Below, one piece after another: positions 15,783 through 23,443 of a stretch of DNA of 64,000 nt; positions within the stretch are counted from its first letter, which is position 1, and the number at the start of each line of letters is the position of its first letter. Made by a program: the position numbers and the translations under genes. Under the pieces are notes generated by a model. It was not told where the DNA came from. It saw only the letters and a program-made list of their open reading frames with translations, and did no database searches. Source of the stretch: Micromonospora pisi (GTDB lineage Bacteria > Actinomycetota > Actinomycetes > Mycobacteriales > Micromonosporaceae); contig NZ_RBKT01000001.1 of the NCBI RefSeq assembly GCF_003633685.1, positions 1,736,001-1,800,000 on the forward strand, written 5' to 3'.

Positions 15783-16757
15783 TCAGAAGTCGCCCTTCGG
15801 GTCGAGGTACTGTGCCGCGTTCTCCTTGGTGACCCGTGGCGACGGGACCACGGTGTCCTTCTCCGTCGTGGCGCCACCCAGGATCTCCACCGCCCGGTCG
15901 AGCCCCAGACTGCCGATGATGTCCGCGTCGTTCAAGCCGGTGACCAGGTAGTTCGTGCCGTCGAGAATGGCCTTCAACGCCTCCGCCTGACCGTCGACCC
16001 CGGCGATGATGATCTGCTTGTCCCTGCCGGCGTCCGCGATGGCCCGCTGCGCGCCCAGGCACATCGCGTCGTTCTCGCAGAAGACGGCGGCCAGGTCGGC
16101 GTGGGTGGCGAGCAGGCTCTCCATCACGGTCAGCCCGCCGTCCGACCCCCAGTTGCCGAAGTCCGGCGCCTCGACCAGGGTGATGCCCGGCTTGCCGGTG
16201 AGGACGGACTTCACCCCGTCGGTCCGGGCCAACCCGATGCTGTTGTCGGCCGGGCCGCCCTTGATGATGGCGACCTTGCCGCCGCCGGGCAGTTTCTCCG
16301 CGAGGAACTCGCCGTTCTGCACCCCGATCGCCTTGTTGTCCGGGCCGATCCAGCTCGTGTACTCACCGGTCTGGAACTTCCGGTCGACCAGCACCACCGG
16401 CTTGCCCGCCGCCTTGATCGCATTCAACGCCGCGGGTGCCGACTCCAGCGGCCCGCCGGAGATGATGACGGCGTCGACGTTCTTGCTGAGCAGATCCTCG
16501 ACGTTCGCGGCGAGCTTGGCCGCGTCCCCGTTCGCGTCGGTGCTGACGACCTCGACGTTCCCCTTCTTCTTGGCCTGGGCCGCGATGGCCTTGTCCATGC
16601 CGCTGAAGTAGGGACCGCTGAGCATGAAGTTGGCGACACCGATCGTGTAGGAGCCGTCGCCGCCGGACCCACCCGACCCGCCGGAGTCGGAGCAGGCGGT
16701 CAGGCCGAGGGCGAGGGTTCCGGCGACCAGCAGTCGACTGAACTTTTTCGCGTACAT
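15783..16757 (-). CDS. Ribose-type ABC transporter substrate-binding lipoprotein
   Basis: 324 residues. The signal peptide ends in lipobox LGLTAC. The mature part is a periplasmic-binding type 1 fold of the RbsB/sugar class (YTIGVANFMLSGPYFSGMDK, then AVIISGGPLESAPAALNAIK and VLVDRKFQTGEYTSWIG). It delivers a sugar or sugar-like ligand to the permease encoded just upstream. As the last gene of the five-gene operon it is separated from the permease gene by 73 nt, unlike the overlapping upstream genes, so a separate ribosome loading or processing site is likely. The ligand cannot be read from the sequence. Confidence 0.88.
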   Translation of the reverse strand: MYAKKFSRLLVAGTLALGLTACSDSGGSGGSGGDGSYTIGVANFMLSGPYFSGMDKAIAAQAKKKGNVEVVSTDANGDAAKLAANVEDLLSKNVDAVIISGGPLESAPAALNAIKAAGKPVVLVDRKFQTGEYTSWIGPDNKAIGVQNGEFLAEKLPGGGKVAIIKGGPADNSIGLARTDGVKSVLTGKPGITLVEAPDFGNWGSDGGLTVMESLLATHADLAAVFCENDAMCLGAQRAIADAGRDKQIIIAGVDGQAEALKAILDGTNYLVTGLNDADIIGSLGLDRAVEILGGATTEKDTVVPSPRVTKENAAQYLDPKGDF

Positions 16758-16830
16758 GCCAACATCTCCCGGGTGTGGTGGTGGACAGGGCGCCTTACGG
16801 GACGGGACGGCGGGTCCGGGGCGGCGCGGT

Positions 16831-17829
16831 TCAGGTGCGTACCCGGTTCACCCGCTGGACCAGGATCACCGCGATGATGATCAGTCCCTTGAGAACCTGC
16901 TGCCAGAAGCTCTGTACGCCGTACAGGTTCAGCAGGTTGTTGATCAGAGCGAGGACGAGGACCCCGCCGAGGGTCGCCTTCGCCGTACCGCGACCGCCGG
17001 CCAGACTCGCCCCGCCGATCACACACGCGGCGATCGCGTCCAGTTCGAACGCGACCCCGACGCTCGGCTGGGCGATGCCCACCCGACTGGCCAGGATCAC
17101 CCCGGCCAGCCCGGCACAGGCGCCGCTGATGGTGTACGCGAGGACCACGTGCCGGCGTACGTTGATGCCGGCGAGCCGTACCGTCTCCGGGTTGCCGCCG
17201 ATCGCGATGATCGACCTGCCCGCCGGGGTGCGGGACAGGAACACCCCGCCGGCGCCGAAGACCACCAGCATGATCACCGTGGTCAGCGGGATCGGTCCCA
17301 CCATCGCCGATCCGAGGGTGAAGAACGCCGGGTCGTCCGGTGCGATCGGCACGTCGGAGTAGACGAAGGCCAGCCCCCGGACGGTGGTCAGCGCGGCCAG
17401 CGTCACCACGAACGGCGCCAACTCGAACCGGGCCACCAGAACACCGTTGACCAGTCCGAACCCGATACCGGCGGCGATTCCGACCGCCATCGCCAGCGGG
17501 ATCGGCAGCCCGGACACCAGGCCCGCGGTGACGATGCCGGCGAAGGCGACCACCGACCCGACGGAGAGGTCGATGCCACCGGTCAGGATCACCACCAGCA
17601 TGCCGAAGGCGAGCAGCCCGGTGGTGACCATCTGCTTGAGCAGGTTGGTGAGATTGGTCGGGGTGAAGAACGTCTCGGAGGTTGCCGCGGCGACCACGAG
17701 CAGGAGTACGACGAGGGTGCCGAGCGCCGCCTCGACCGTACGGTCGCGGCCGTTGAGCACCAGGCGCAACGGTCGCCGGCCGCCGCCCCCGGTCCTCTCC
17801 GGCCCGGTGCTGGTGAGCTGCCCGGTCAT
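16831..17829 (-). CDS. Ribose-type ABC transporter permease (RbsC family)
   Basis: 332 residues with eight to ten membrane segments. Typical RbsC features are FFTPTNLTNLLKQMVTTGLL near residue 52 and the motif LTGGIDLSVGSVVAFAGIV near 82, the BPD_transp_2 family hallmark. The cytoplasmic coupling loop is GNPETVRLAGINVRR near 215. The stop lies 73 nt before the binding-protein start, and its ATG overlaps the ATPase stop by 4 nt. It forms the membrane pore as a dimer. Confidence 0.9.
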   Translation of the reverse strand: MTGQLTSTGPERTGGGGRRPLRLVLNGRDRTVEAALGTLVVLLLVVAAATSETFFTPTNLTNLLKQMVTTGLLAFGMLVVILTGGIDLSVGSVVAFAGIVTAGLVSGLPIPLAMAVGIAAGIGFGLVNGVLVARFELAPFVVTLAALTTVRGLAFVYSDVPIAPDDPAFFTLGSAMVGPIPLTTVIMLVVFGAGGVFLSRTPAGRSIIAIGGNPETVRLAGINVRRHVVLAYTISGACAGLAGVILASRVGIAQPSVGVAFELDAIAACVIGGASLAGGRGTAKATLGGVLVLALINNLLNLYGVQSFWQQVLKGLIIIAVILVQRVNRVRT

Positions 17830-19313
17830 GTCCGCTCCTCGATCGCGTAGGCGAGTACCTCGTCCTCGGTGCTCCGGTCGGCGGGCAGGTCAGCGGTGAG
17901 CCGCCCCTGCCGCATCACCAGCACCCGGTCCGACGCGCCGAGCACCTCGGTCAGGTCGGAGGAGATGAGCAGCACGCTCAACCCGGACCGGGCCAGGTCG
18001 TCGATGATGCGGTAGATCTCCACCCGGGTCGCCATGTCGACCCCCCGCGTCGGCTCGTCGAGGATGAGCACCCGTGGCTCGACCAGCAGCCATTTGGCCA
18101 GCACCGCCTTCTGCTGGTTACCGCCGCTGAGCTGGACCACCGGCATCGACGCGCAACGCGCCGGCTGGATGCCGAGCCGCTCGACCATGGTGCTGACCTG
18201 GCCGCGCTGGCGGCTCCGGTCGATCAGGCCGCCCCTGGTGTCGCGGCGCAGGGTGGTGAGGGCAATGTTGTCCCGTACGGTCAGGCCGAGGACCAGGCCG
18301 GTGCGTTTGCGGTCCTCGGTGACCAGCGCCAGCCCGGCCGCGATCGCCTCGGCGGGGCTGCGGAAGTCGCCGCCACCGCCCGCGACGCGGACCTCGCCGG
18401 CCGCCGCCCGGACGGCGCCGAAGACGCACCGGGCCAGTTCGCTGCGGCCGGAGCCGACCAGGCCGAACAGGCCGACGACCTCCCCCGCGTGCAGGGTGAA
18501 CGAGACATCGCGGAACTCGTTCGGCCGGCGCAGCCCGGTGACGGTGAGCCGGGGCGCGCCCGGGGCGCCACGCCGGTCCGGGTAGATCTGCGCCAGCCGG
18601 CGGCCGGCCATCAGCCGGATCAGCTCGTCCTCGGTGGTCTCGGCGGGCGTGGTGGTGCCGACCACCCGACCGTCCTTGACCACCACGATCGAGGTGGCCA
18701 GGTCGAGCACCTCGGCCAGCCGGTGCGAGACGTAGACGACCAGCACACCCCGGTCGGTCAGCCGCCGGACCAGAGCGAAGAGCGAGTCCAGGTCGCTGCC
18801 GGCCAGGACCGCGGAGGGTTCGTCGAGCACCAGCACCCGGGGGTCGCCGACCAGCGCCTTGGCAATCTCCACCATCTGCTGCCGGGCCACCGAGAGCCGG
18901 CCGGCGACGGTACGGGGGTTGATCGCGCCGAAGCCGATCGTGGTGAGCAGCGCCGCCGCCCGCCGGTGCGCGGCGGCCCAGTCGATCAGGCCGGCGCGGC
19001 GCGGGAAGTTGCCCATCAACAGGTTCTCGGTGACCGACAGTTCGGGCACCAGGCTGAGTTCCTGGTGGACGGTACGGATGCCGTGGGCGTGCGCGTCGTG
19101 CGGCGAGCGGGGCTCGATCCGTTTTCCGTCCAGCCACATCTCGCCCGCGCTCATCCGCTCGGCGCCGGCCAGGATCTTGATCAGGGTCGACTTGCCGGCG
19201 CCGTTCGCGCCGACCACGGCGAGCACCTCCCCCGGGCGCCCGACCAGGTCGACCCCGTGCAGCACCTCGACACCGCCGTAGTCCTTGTGTACGCCGCGCA
19301 GTTCGAGGCTCAT
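17826..19313 (-). CDS. Ribose-type ABC transporter ATP-binding protein (RbsA family, double domain)
   Basis: 495 residues with two fused ABC ATPase domains, the RbsA/MglA layout. Domain 1 has Walker A GANGAGKSTL near 40, a signature region RLSVARQQMVEIAKAL and Walker B VLVLDEPSAVL. Domain 2 is the usual degenerate one (GLVGSGRSELARC), with signature LSGGNQQKAVLAKWL and Walker B LILDEPTRGVD. It powers import through the RbsC-like permease. Its ATG overlaps the aldehyde dehydrogenase stop by 4 nt, so uptake and oxidation are translated together. Confidence 0.91.
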   Translation of the reverse strand: MSLELRGVHKDYGGVEVLHGVDLVGRPGEVLAVVGANGAGKSTLIKILAGAERMSAGEMWLDGKRIEPRSPHDAHAHGIRTVHQELSLVPELSVTENLLMGNFPRRAGLIDWAAAHRRAAALLTTIGFGAINPRTVAGRLSVARQQMVEIAKALVGDPRVLVLDEPSAVLAGSDLDSLFALVRRLTDRGVLVVYVSHRLAEVLDLATSIVVVKDGRVVGTTTPAETTEDELIRLMAGRRLAQIYPDRRGAPGAPRLTVTGLRRPNEFRDVSFTLHAGEVVGLFGLVGSGRSELARCVFGAVRAAAGEVRVAGGGGDFRSPAEAIAAGLALVTEDRKRTGLVLGLTVRDNIALTTLRRDTRGGLIDRSRQRGQVSTMVERLGIQPARCASMPVVQLSGGNQQKAVLAKWLLVEPRVLILDEPTRGVDMATRVEIYRIIDDLARSGLSVLLISSDLTEVLGASDRVLVMRQGRLTADLPADRSTEDEVLAYAIEERT

Positions 19314-20716
19314 TCGAACGCCTCCATCACCACGATCGTCTTCTGCCGGGTGAAGCCGAGCGCCGTGTCGTGCAGCCCCTCGCGGTAGCCGCCGGTCTCC
19401 TTGGTGCCGCCGAACGGCAGGTTCTCGGCCCGTACCGCGGTCGAGCCGTTGATCAGGACCCCGCCGACGTCGAGCCGGCGGGCGATGGTGAAGGCGCGCG
19501 AGATGTCCCGGGTGAAGACCGCCGCGTGCAGCCCGTACGGCGACTCGTTCGCCATCGTGACCGCCTCGGACGGATCGGCGAACCGGGCCACCGGCGCGAC
19601 CGGACCGAAGATCTCCGCGGCCAGCGCGGGGCTGTCGGCCGGCACGTCGACCAGGACGGTCGGGTCGACGAAGGCACCACGCCGGTCGCCCCCCGCGACG
19701 AGCCGGGCGCCGTCGTCGACGAGCTGGCCGACCGCCTGTTCGACCCGCCGCGCCGCCGTCTCACTGATCAGCGGCCCCACGTCGGTCCGCTCGACCAGTT
19801 GGTCGCCGACGGCGAGCTCGGCGGTCTGCGCGAGCAGCGACGCCACGAACGCGTCGTGTACGCCGTCCTGCACGTAGACCCGTTTCACCGCGCAGCAGAT
19901 CTGCCCGTTGCCCCGGGCCAGCCGACCGAGCACCACCGCCCGGGCGGCCTGCTCGACGTCGGCGTCGTCACAGACGATCAGCGCGTCGTTGCCGCCGAGT
20001 TCCAGGAAGACCTTCTTCAGGGTGGTGGCGGCGTGCTGGGCGATGGCCCGCCCGGCGGCGGTGCTGCCGGTGAGGCTGACCGCGGCGATGCCGGGCAGTT
20101 CGGCGAGGAGTTCGGAGACGCGTACCCCGCCGGTGACAAGTTGGTGCGCGTGCCGGGGGGCACCCGCGAGCTCCACCAGTTCGGCGATCCGGACCAGGGC
20201 GAGCGGGCAGCGGGCGGGCGGTTGGACCAGCACCGCGTTGCCGGCGGCGAGCGCGGCCGCCGCCTTGTGCGCGTACAGCTCGACCGGGTAGTTGAACGGG
20301 ACCAGCGCCGCCACCACGCCGAGGGGTTCGCGCATGGTCACCGCCAGGTGCCGTTCCAGCCCGGGTACGGCGTCGAGCGGGATCTGCCGGCCGAAGAGTC
20401 GGGTCGCCTCGCCGGCGTGCCCGCGGAAGATCCGGATCGCGGCGTCCACCTCGCCCCGGGTCTGTGTCAGTGGCTTGCCGTTCTCGGCCGCGAGCAGCCG
20501 GGCGAGGCTCTCCCGCTCCTGCTCGACGAGGTCGGCGATCCGCCCGAGCAACGCCGCCCGCTCGTACGCGGGCAGTGCGGCCATCGCCCGCTGCCCCGCC
20601 TGGGCGGCTTCGACCGCCGCGATCACCTGGTCCTCGCCGGCCGCCTCGACGTCGCCAAGGTGGGCGCCGGTGCCGGGATTGTGCACGTTGATGACGGAAG
20701 ACGTGACGGCGGGCAT
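19310..20716 (-). CDS. NAD(P)-dependent aldehyde dehydrogenase
   Basis: 468 residues, the standard ALDH length. The cofactor-binding region includes VPFNYPVELYAHKAAAALAAG; the general base Glu is in FLELGGND and the catalytic Cys in NGQICCAVKRVYV near residue 270. The last part carries NLPFGGTKETGGYREGLHD. Closest in character to the lactaldehyde, succinic semialdehyde or aromatic aldehyde classes; the substrate is not determinable. I choose the ATG at 20716, with GGAG 9 nt upstream; the longer frame runs into non-coding sequence. It lies 20 nt after the IclR gene and overlaps the ABC ATPase gene. Confidence 0.9.
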   Translation of the reverse strand: MPAVTSSVINVHNPGTGAHLGDVEAAGEDQVIAAVEAAQAGQRAMAALPAYERAALLGRIADLVEQERESLARLLAAENGKPLTQTRGEVDAAIRIFRGHAGEATRLFGRQIPLDAVPGLERHLAVTMREPLGVVAALVPFNYPVELYAHKAAAALAAGNAVLVQPPARCPLALVRIAELVELAGAPRHAHQLVTGGVRVSELLAELPGIAAVSLTGSTAAGRAIAQHAATTLKKVFLELGGNDALIVCDDADVEQAARAVVLGRLARGNGQICCAVKRVYVQDGVHDAFVASLLAQTAELAVGDQLVERTDVGPLISETAARRVEQAVGQLVDDGARLVAGGDRRGAFVDPTVLVDVPADSPALAAEIFGPVAPVARFADPSEAVTMANESPYGLHAAVFTRDISRAFTIARRLDVGGVLINGSTAVRAENLPFGGTKETGGYREGLHDTALGFTRQKTIVVMEAFE

Positions 20717-20736
20717 CCGTTTCACTCCTTGGCTGG

Positions 20737-21618
20737 TCAGCTGGTGGGTTCGCTCGGTCGCGGGGGTTTCGTGGGCGCCGGACGCGGCGCTCGGTGTGGT
20801 GTTCCGGACCCGGTCGACCACGTCGGGGTGGTGGTGCCGGAAACGCGCCGGCCACGGCGGTCCGGATATCCGAGTCGGCGCCCGATATTGACCGCCATTG
20901 CCAGCGCGGCCGGCGCCAGCCGGTGACAGTCGTCAATGCTGAACCGGTGTGCCGGGGCGGAGACACTGAACGCACCGACCGGCTCCCCGGCGACACTCAT
21001 GATCGGCAGGCCGAAACAGCGCACGCCCTCCTCGTTCTCCTCGTCGTCGATGGCGAACCCCCGGGTCCGGACGAGGTCGAGTTCGGCGAGCAGGGCCGCA
21101 CCGGTGAGGGTCCGGCCGGTACGCGCGGGCAGCCCAGCGGCGAGGATCTCCGCCCGGCGCCGCTCGTCCAGTACGGCGAGCACGGCCTTTCCCATCGCGG
21201 TGCTGTGCATGGCGACCCGGCTGCCGATCCGGGAGACCAACCGGACGGACTTGGCGCTCTCCACCTTGTCCACGTAGACGATCCGGTTGCCGACCGGGAC
21301 GCCGAGGTGCACGGTCTCTCCGCTCAACTCGACCAGGTCGACCAGGTAGGGCCGGGCGGCGGCGCGCAGACCGTCCTCGTCGAGGTACTGCCCGGCGAGC
21401 GCGATCAGGGTCACGCCGAGGTGGAAGGCGCCGGCCGGATCCCGTTCGAGGACGCCGAGTTCCAGTAGCGAGGTGGTGTACCGGTGGGTGGTGCTCACCG
21501 CGATTCCGGCCTCGGCGGCGAGTTCACCCAGGGTCAGACCGGCGCCCCCGGCCTCCGAGACCGCACCGATCAGTTCGAATGCCTTATCGACGCTCGACGA
21601 TTTTCGTCCGCTCCTCAT
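20737..21618 (-). CDS. IclR family transcriptional regulator
   Basis: 293 residues. An N-terminal winged helix-turn-helix (GLTLGELAAEAGIAVSTTHRY near residue 27) is followed by the IclR effector domain (GETVHLGVPVGNRIVYVDKV, then IGSRVAMHSTAMGKAVLAVL). The last about 40 residues are a Pro/Thr/Arg-rich tail beyond the normal family end. It heads the operon with the aldehyde dehydrogenase and ABC importer, so it probably controls them and itself. A 17-bp palindrome overlaps its start codon and lies just downstream of the promoter at 21664-21691, consistent with negative autoregulation relieved by the imported compound. Confidence 0.9.
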   Translation of the reverse strand: MRSGRKSSSVDKAFELIGAVSEAGGAGLTLGELAAEAGIAVSTTHRYTTSLLELGVLERDPAGAFHLGVTLIALAGQYLDEDGLRAAARPYLVDLVELSGETVHLGVPVGNRIVYVDKVESAKSVRLVSRIGSRVAMHSTAMGKAVLAVLDERRRAEILAAGLPARTGRTLTGAALLAELDLVRTRGFAIDDEENEEGVRCFGLPIMSVAGEPVGAFSVSAPAHRFSIDDCHRLAPAALAMAVNIGRRLGYPDRRGRRVSGTTTPTWSTGSGTPHRAPRPAPTKPPRPSEPTS

Positions 21619-21633
21619 TCGAGTTACTCGAAT
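21617..21633. promoter_or_regulatory. Palindromic operator overlapping the iclR start codon
   Basis: ATTCGAGTTACTCGAAT is a perfect 17-bp palindrome (odd centre). It begins inside the iclR ATG (21616-21618) and occupies the leader between start codon and start point. AT-rich palindromes of about 15 bp are typical IclR targets. Confidence 0.6.
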
Positions 21634-21663
21634 CCATTTCCATCGAGTTCCAGATAACGGCGA

Positions 21664-21691
21664 TGTTTACACCGTGAAACAAACCTGTCAA
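21664..21691 (-). promoter_or_regulatory. Promoter of the iclR-aldehyde dehydrogenase-ABC operon
   Basis: On the minus strand TTGACA (21686-21691), a 16-bp spacer and TAAACA (21664-21669) form a near-consensus promoter. Transcription would begin near 21657, about 40 nt before the iclR ATG, with the palindrome at 21617-21633 inside the leader. Confidence 0.65.
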
Positions 21692-21701
21692 CCTTCTGGA
21701 G

Positions 21702-21724
21702 CCAGATACATCGGAGGTATCTGG
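21702..21724. promoter_or_regulatory. Inverted repeat upstream of the iclR promoter
   Basis: CCAGATAC (21702-21709) and GTATCTGG (21717-21724) form a perfect 8-bp inverted repeat with a 7-bp centre, ending about 11 bp upstream of the -35 box. The 336-bp gap 21634-21969 in which it lies has lower GC than its surroundings and no convincing gene. An activator site is possible. Confidence 0.5.
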
Positions 21725-21969
21725 GGAAAGACAAGATCACCAAAACACCGGATGGCGTTCAATCGCCTGGCAGCACGCCGTTTCAGCGCCAAGGATCCGG
21801 GACGGTCCAGCCGTGCGACCATCGCTCCGATGAGCAACCGCACCAGACATCCAATGTCTCTACCATTTCGCACATACCTTGATCAATGCGATAAGCGGCT
21901 CGCCGGCACCTACCGGCGAGGCTGGAGACCGCCGGCCCCGGAGGTCGTACCAAGCGGTAGGGTCGGATC

Positions 21970-22137
21970 ATGACGAGTGAGGAGCAGGAGCGACCCCAGG
22001 CCGACGAGGACTGGGACCGCTTCGTCGACGGGCAACTCGCCGAGCTGGGGATCAGTCGCGACGAGCTGGCCCGCCAGGCCGCCCGGGGCGAGTTCGAGTC
22101 GGCCTCGGCCCAGCACCTCTGGACCCTGATCAGCTGA
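21970..22137 (+). CDS. Small acidic hypothetical protein (55 aa)
   Basis: A 55-residue, strongly acidic protein ([20 protein letters not shown] at the start, ending [12 protein letters not shown]). A TAGGGT box ends 6 nt before the ATG, suggesting a leaderless mRNA. The third-codon-position GC pattern supports coding. No family is recognised. It stands alone between the IclR operon (divergent) and the LLM oxidoreductase gene 83 nt downstream, with which it may share a transcript. Confidence 0.7.
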   Translation: MTSEEQERPQADEDWDRFVDGQLAELGISRDELARQAARGEFESASAQHLWTLIS

Positions 22138-22220
22138 CCCGGGCAGGGCCGACCGGTGGGCATAATCACCCGATCCCCCCGAGCGGAACAAACTGGGCGG
22201 GCCGGACGTTGATCGCCCGT

Positions 22221-23231
22221 GTGATCGACGTACCCCTGTCAGTTCTTGACCTTGCACCGGTCGCCGCCGGAACCACCGCCGGCCAGGCCCTGCGGCACAC
22301 CACCGAGCTGGCCCGACGGACAGAAGAGCTGGGCTACCAGCGCTTCTGGGTGGCCGAACACCACAACATGCCGGCGATCGCGTCCTCCGCGCCGCCCGTG
22401 GTGATCGCCCACCTGGCCGCCGCCACCTCGACCATCCGGGTCGGCTCCGGCGGGGTGATGCTGCCCAACCACGCCCCACTGGTGGTCGCCGAGCAGTTCG
22501 GCACCCTGGAGGCGCTGCACCCCGGCCGAATCGACCTGGGTATCGGCCGGGCACCCGGCACCGACCAGGTCACCGCCCTGGCGTTGCGCCGGACCATGGA
22601 CGGGCTCTCCGCCGAGAACTTCCCCCAGGAGCTCGCCGACCTGGTCAACTACTTCACCGGGGAACGCCCCGGTCCGATCACCGCCAGCCCCGGCAAGGGT
22701 GACATGCCGGCCGTCTGGCTGCTCGGTTCGAGCGGCTTCAGCGCCCAGCTCGCCGGAATGCTCGGCCTGCCGTTCTCCTTCGCGCACCACTTCAGCTCCA
22801 CCAACACCCTCCCCGCGCTGGCCCTCTACCGGCAGCACTTCCGACCGTCGCAGTGGCTCAAGGAGCCGTACGCGATGGTCGCGGTGAACGCGATCTGCGC
22901 CGACACCGACGAGCAGGCGCAGTGGCTCGCCGGCCCGGCCGGACTCTCCTTCCTCAAGCTGCGCTCCGGCCGGCCGGAGCCGTTGGCTACCCCGGAGGAG
23001 GCCGCCGCCTACCCGTACACGGAGATCGAGCGGCAGTTCACCCGGGACCGGATGCACGGTCAGGCGATGGGCAGCCCGGAGACGGTCCGCCGGCAGCTCT
23101 CCGCGCTGCTGGAACAGACCCAGGCCGACGAACTCATGCTGACCGCGATGGTCTACGACATCGAGGCGCGGGTACGTTCGTTCGAACTGATCGCCGAACA
23201 CGTCGCGGGCGGGTTGCGCCGCGAACACTGA
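22221..23231 (+). CDS. LLM class flavin-dependent oxidoreductase (luciferase-like)
   Basis: About 336 residues, a TIM-barrel flavoenzyme of the bacterial-luciferase-like family, MsnO8-type. Recognisable segments are [10 protein letters not shown] at the N-terminus, [20 protein letters not shown] near residue 46, [20 protein letters not shown] near 78 and [16 protein letters not shown] near 106, where FMN or F420 binding residues lie. Such enzymes oxidise substrates using reduced flavin or F420; the substrate is unknown. I prefer the GTG at 22221 because it places the first beta-strand at the N-terminus, as usual; a TTG at 22209 is in frame. The protein is complete. Confidence 0.88.
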   Translation: MIDVPLSVLDLAPVAAGTTAGQALRHTTELARRTEELGYQRFWVAEHHNMPAIASSAPPVVIAHLAAATSTIRVGSGGVMLPNHAPLVVAEQFGTLEALHPGRIDLGIGRAPGTDQVTALALRRTMDGLSAENFPQELADLVNYFTGERPGPITASPGKGDMPAVWLLGSSGFSAQLAGMLGLPFSFAHHFSSTNTLPALALYRQHFRPSQWLKEPYAMVAVNAICADTDEQAQWLAGPAGLSFLKLRSGRPEPLATPEEAAAYPYTEIERQFTRDRMHGQAMGSPETVRRQLSALLEQTQADELMLTAMVYDIEARVRSFELIAEHVAGGLRREH

Positions 23232-23377
23232 CTCGGAGTGCGCTCCGTCCTCGATCAGCCGTGAAACAGGATCTTCACGTGGCCGTCACCGATACGCCCC
23301 GTAGCCCCGCCTAGTCTCAATACCGGTGGTGGTTCGACATGCGCGGTCGGGACGGGTCGCGTCATGTCGCGGTGTGT

Positions 23378-23424
23378 GTCGTACCGGGCCGGGTGGGGTG
23401 GGCCCCTACCCGGCCCGGTACGAC
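23378..23424. terminator. Bidirectional terminator hairpin
   Basis: A 17-bp perfect stem (GTCGTACCGGGCCGGGT 23378-23394 with ACCCGGCCCGGTACGAC 23408-23424) and a 13-nt loop separate the convergent LLM oxidoreductase and rhamnogalacturonan lyase genes. Confidence 0.75.
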
Positions 23425-23443
23425 TGGGCCCGCCGGTACGGAC

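Noticed and set aside
21688-21873. 61-codon minus-strand frame in the gap upstream of iclR
   Set aside because: It lies upstream of and overlaps the clear operon promoter, has no ribosome binding site and no known similarity.
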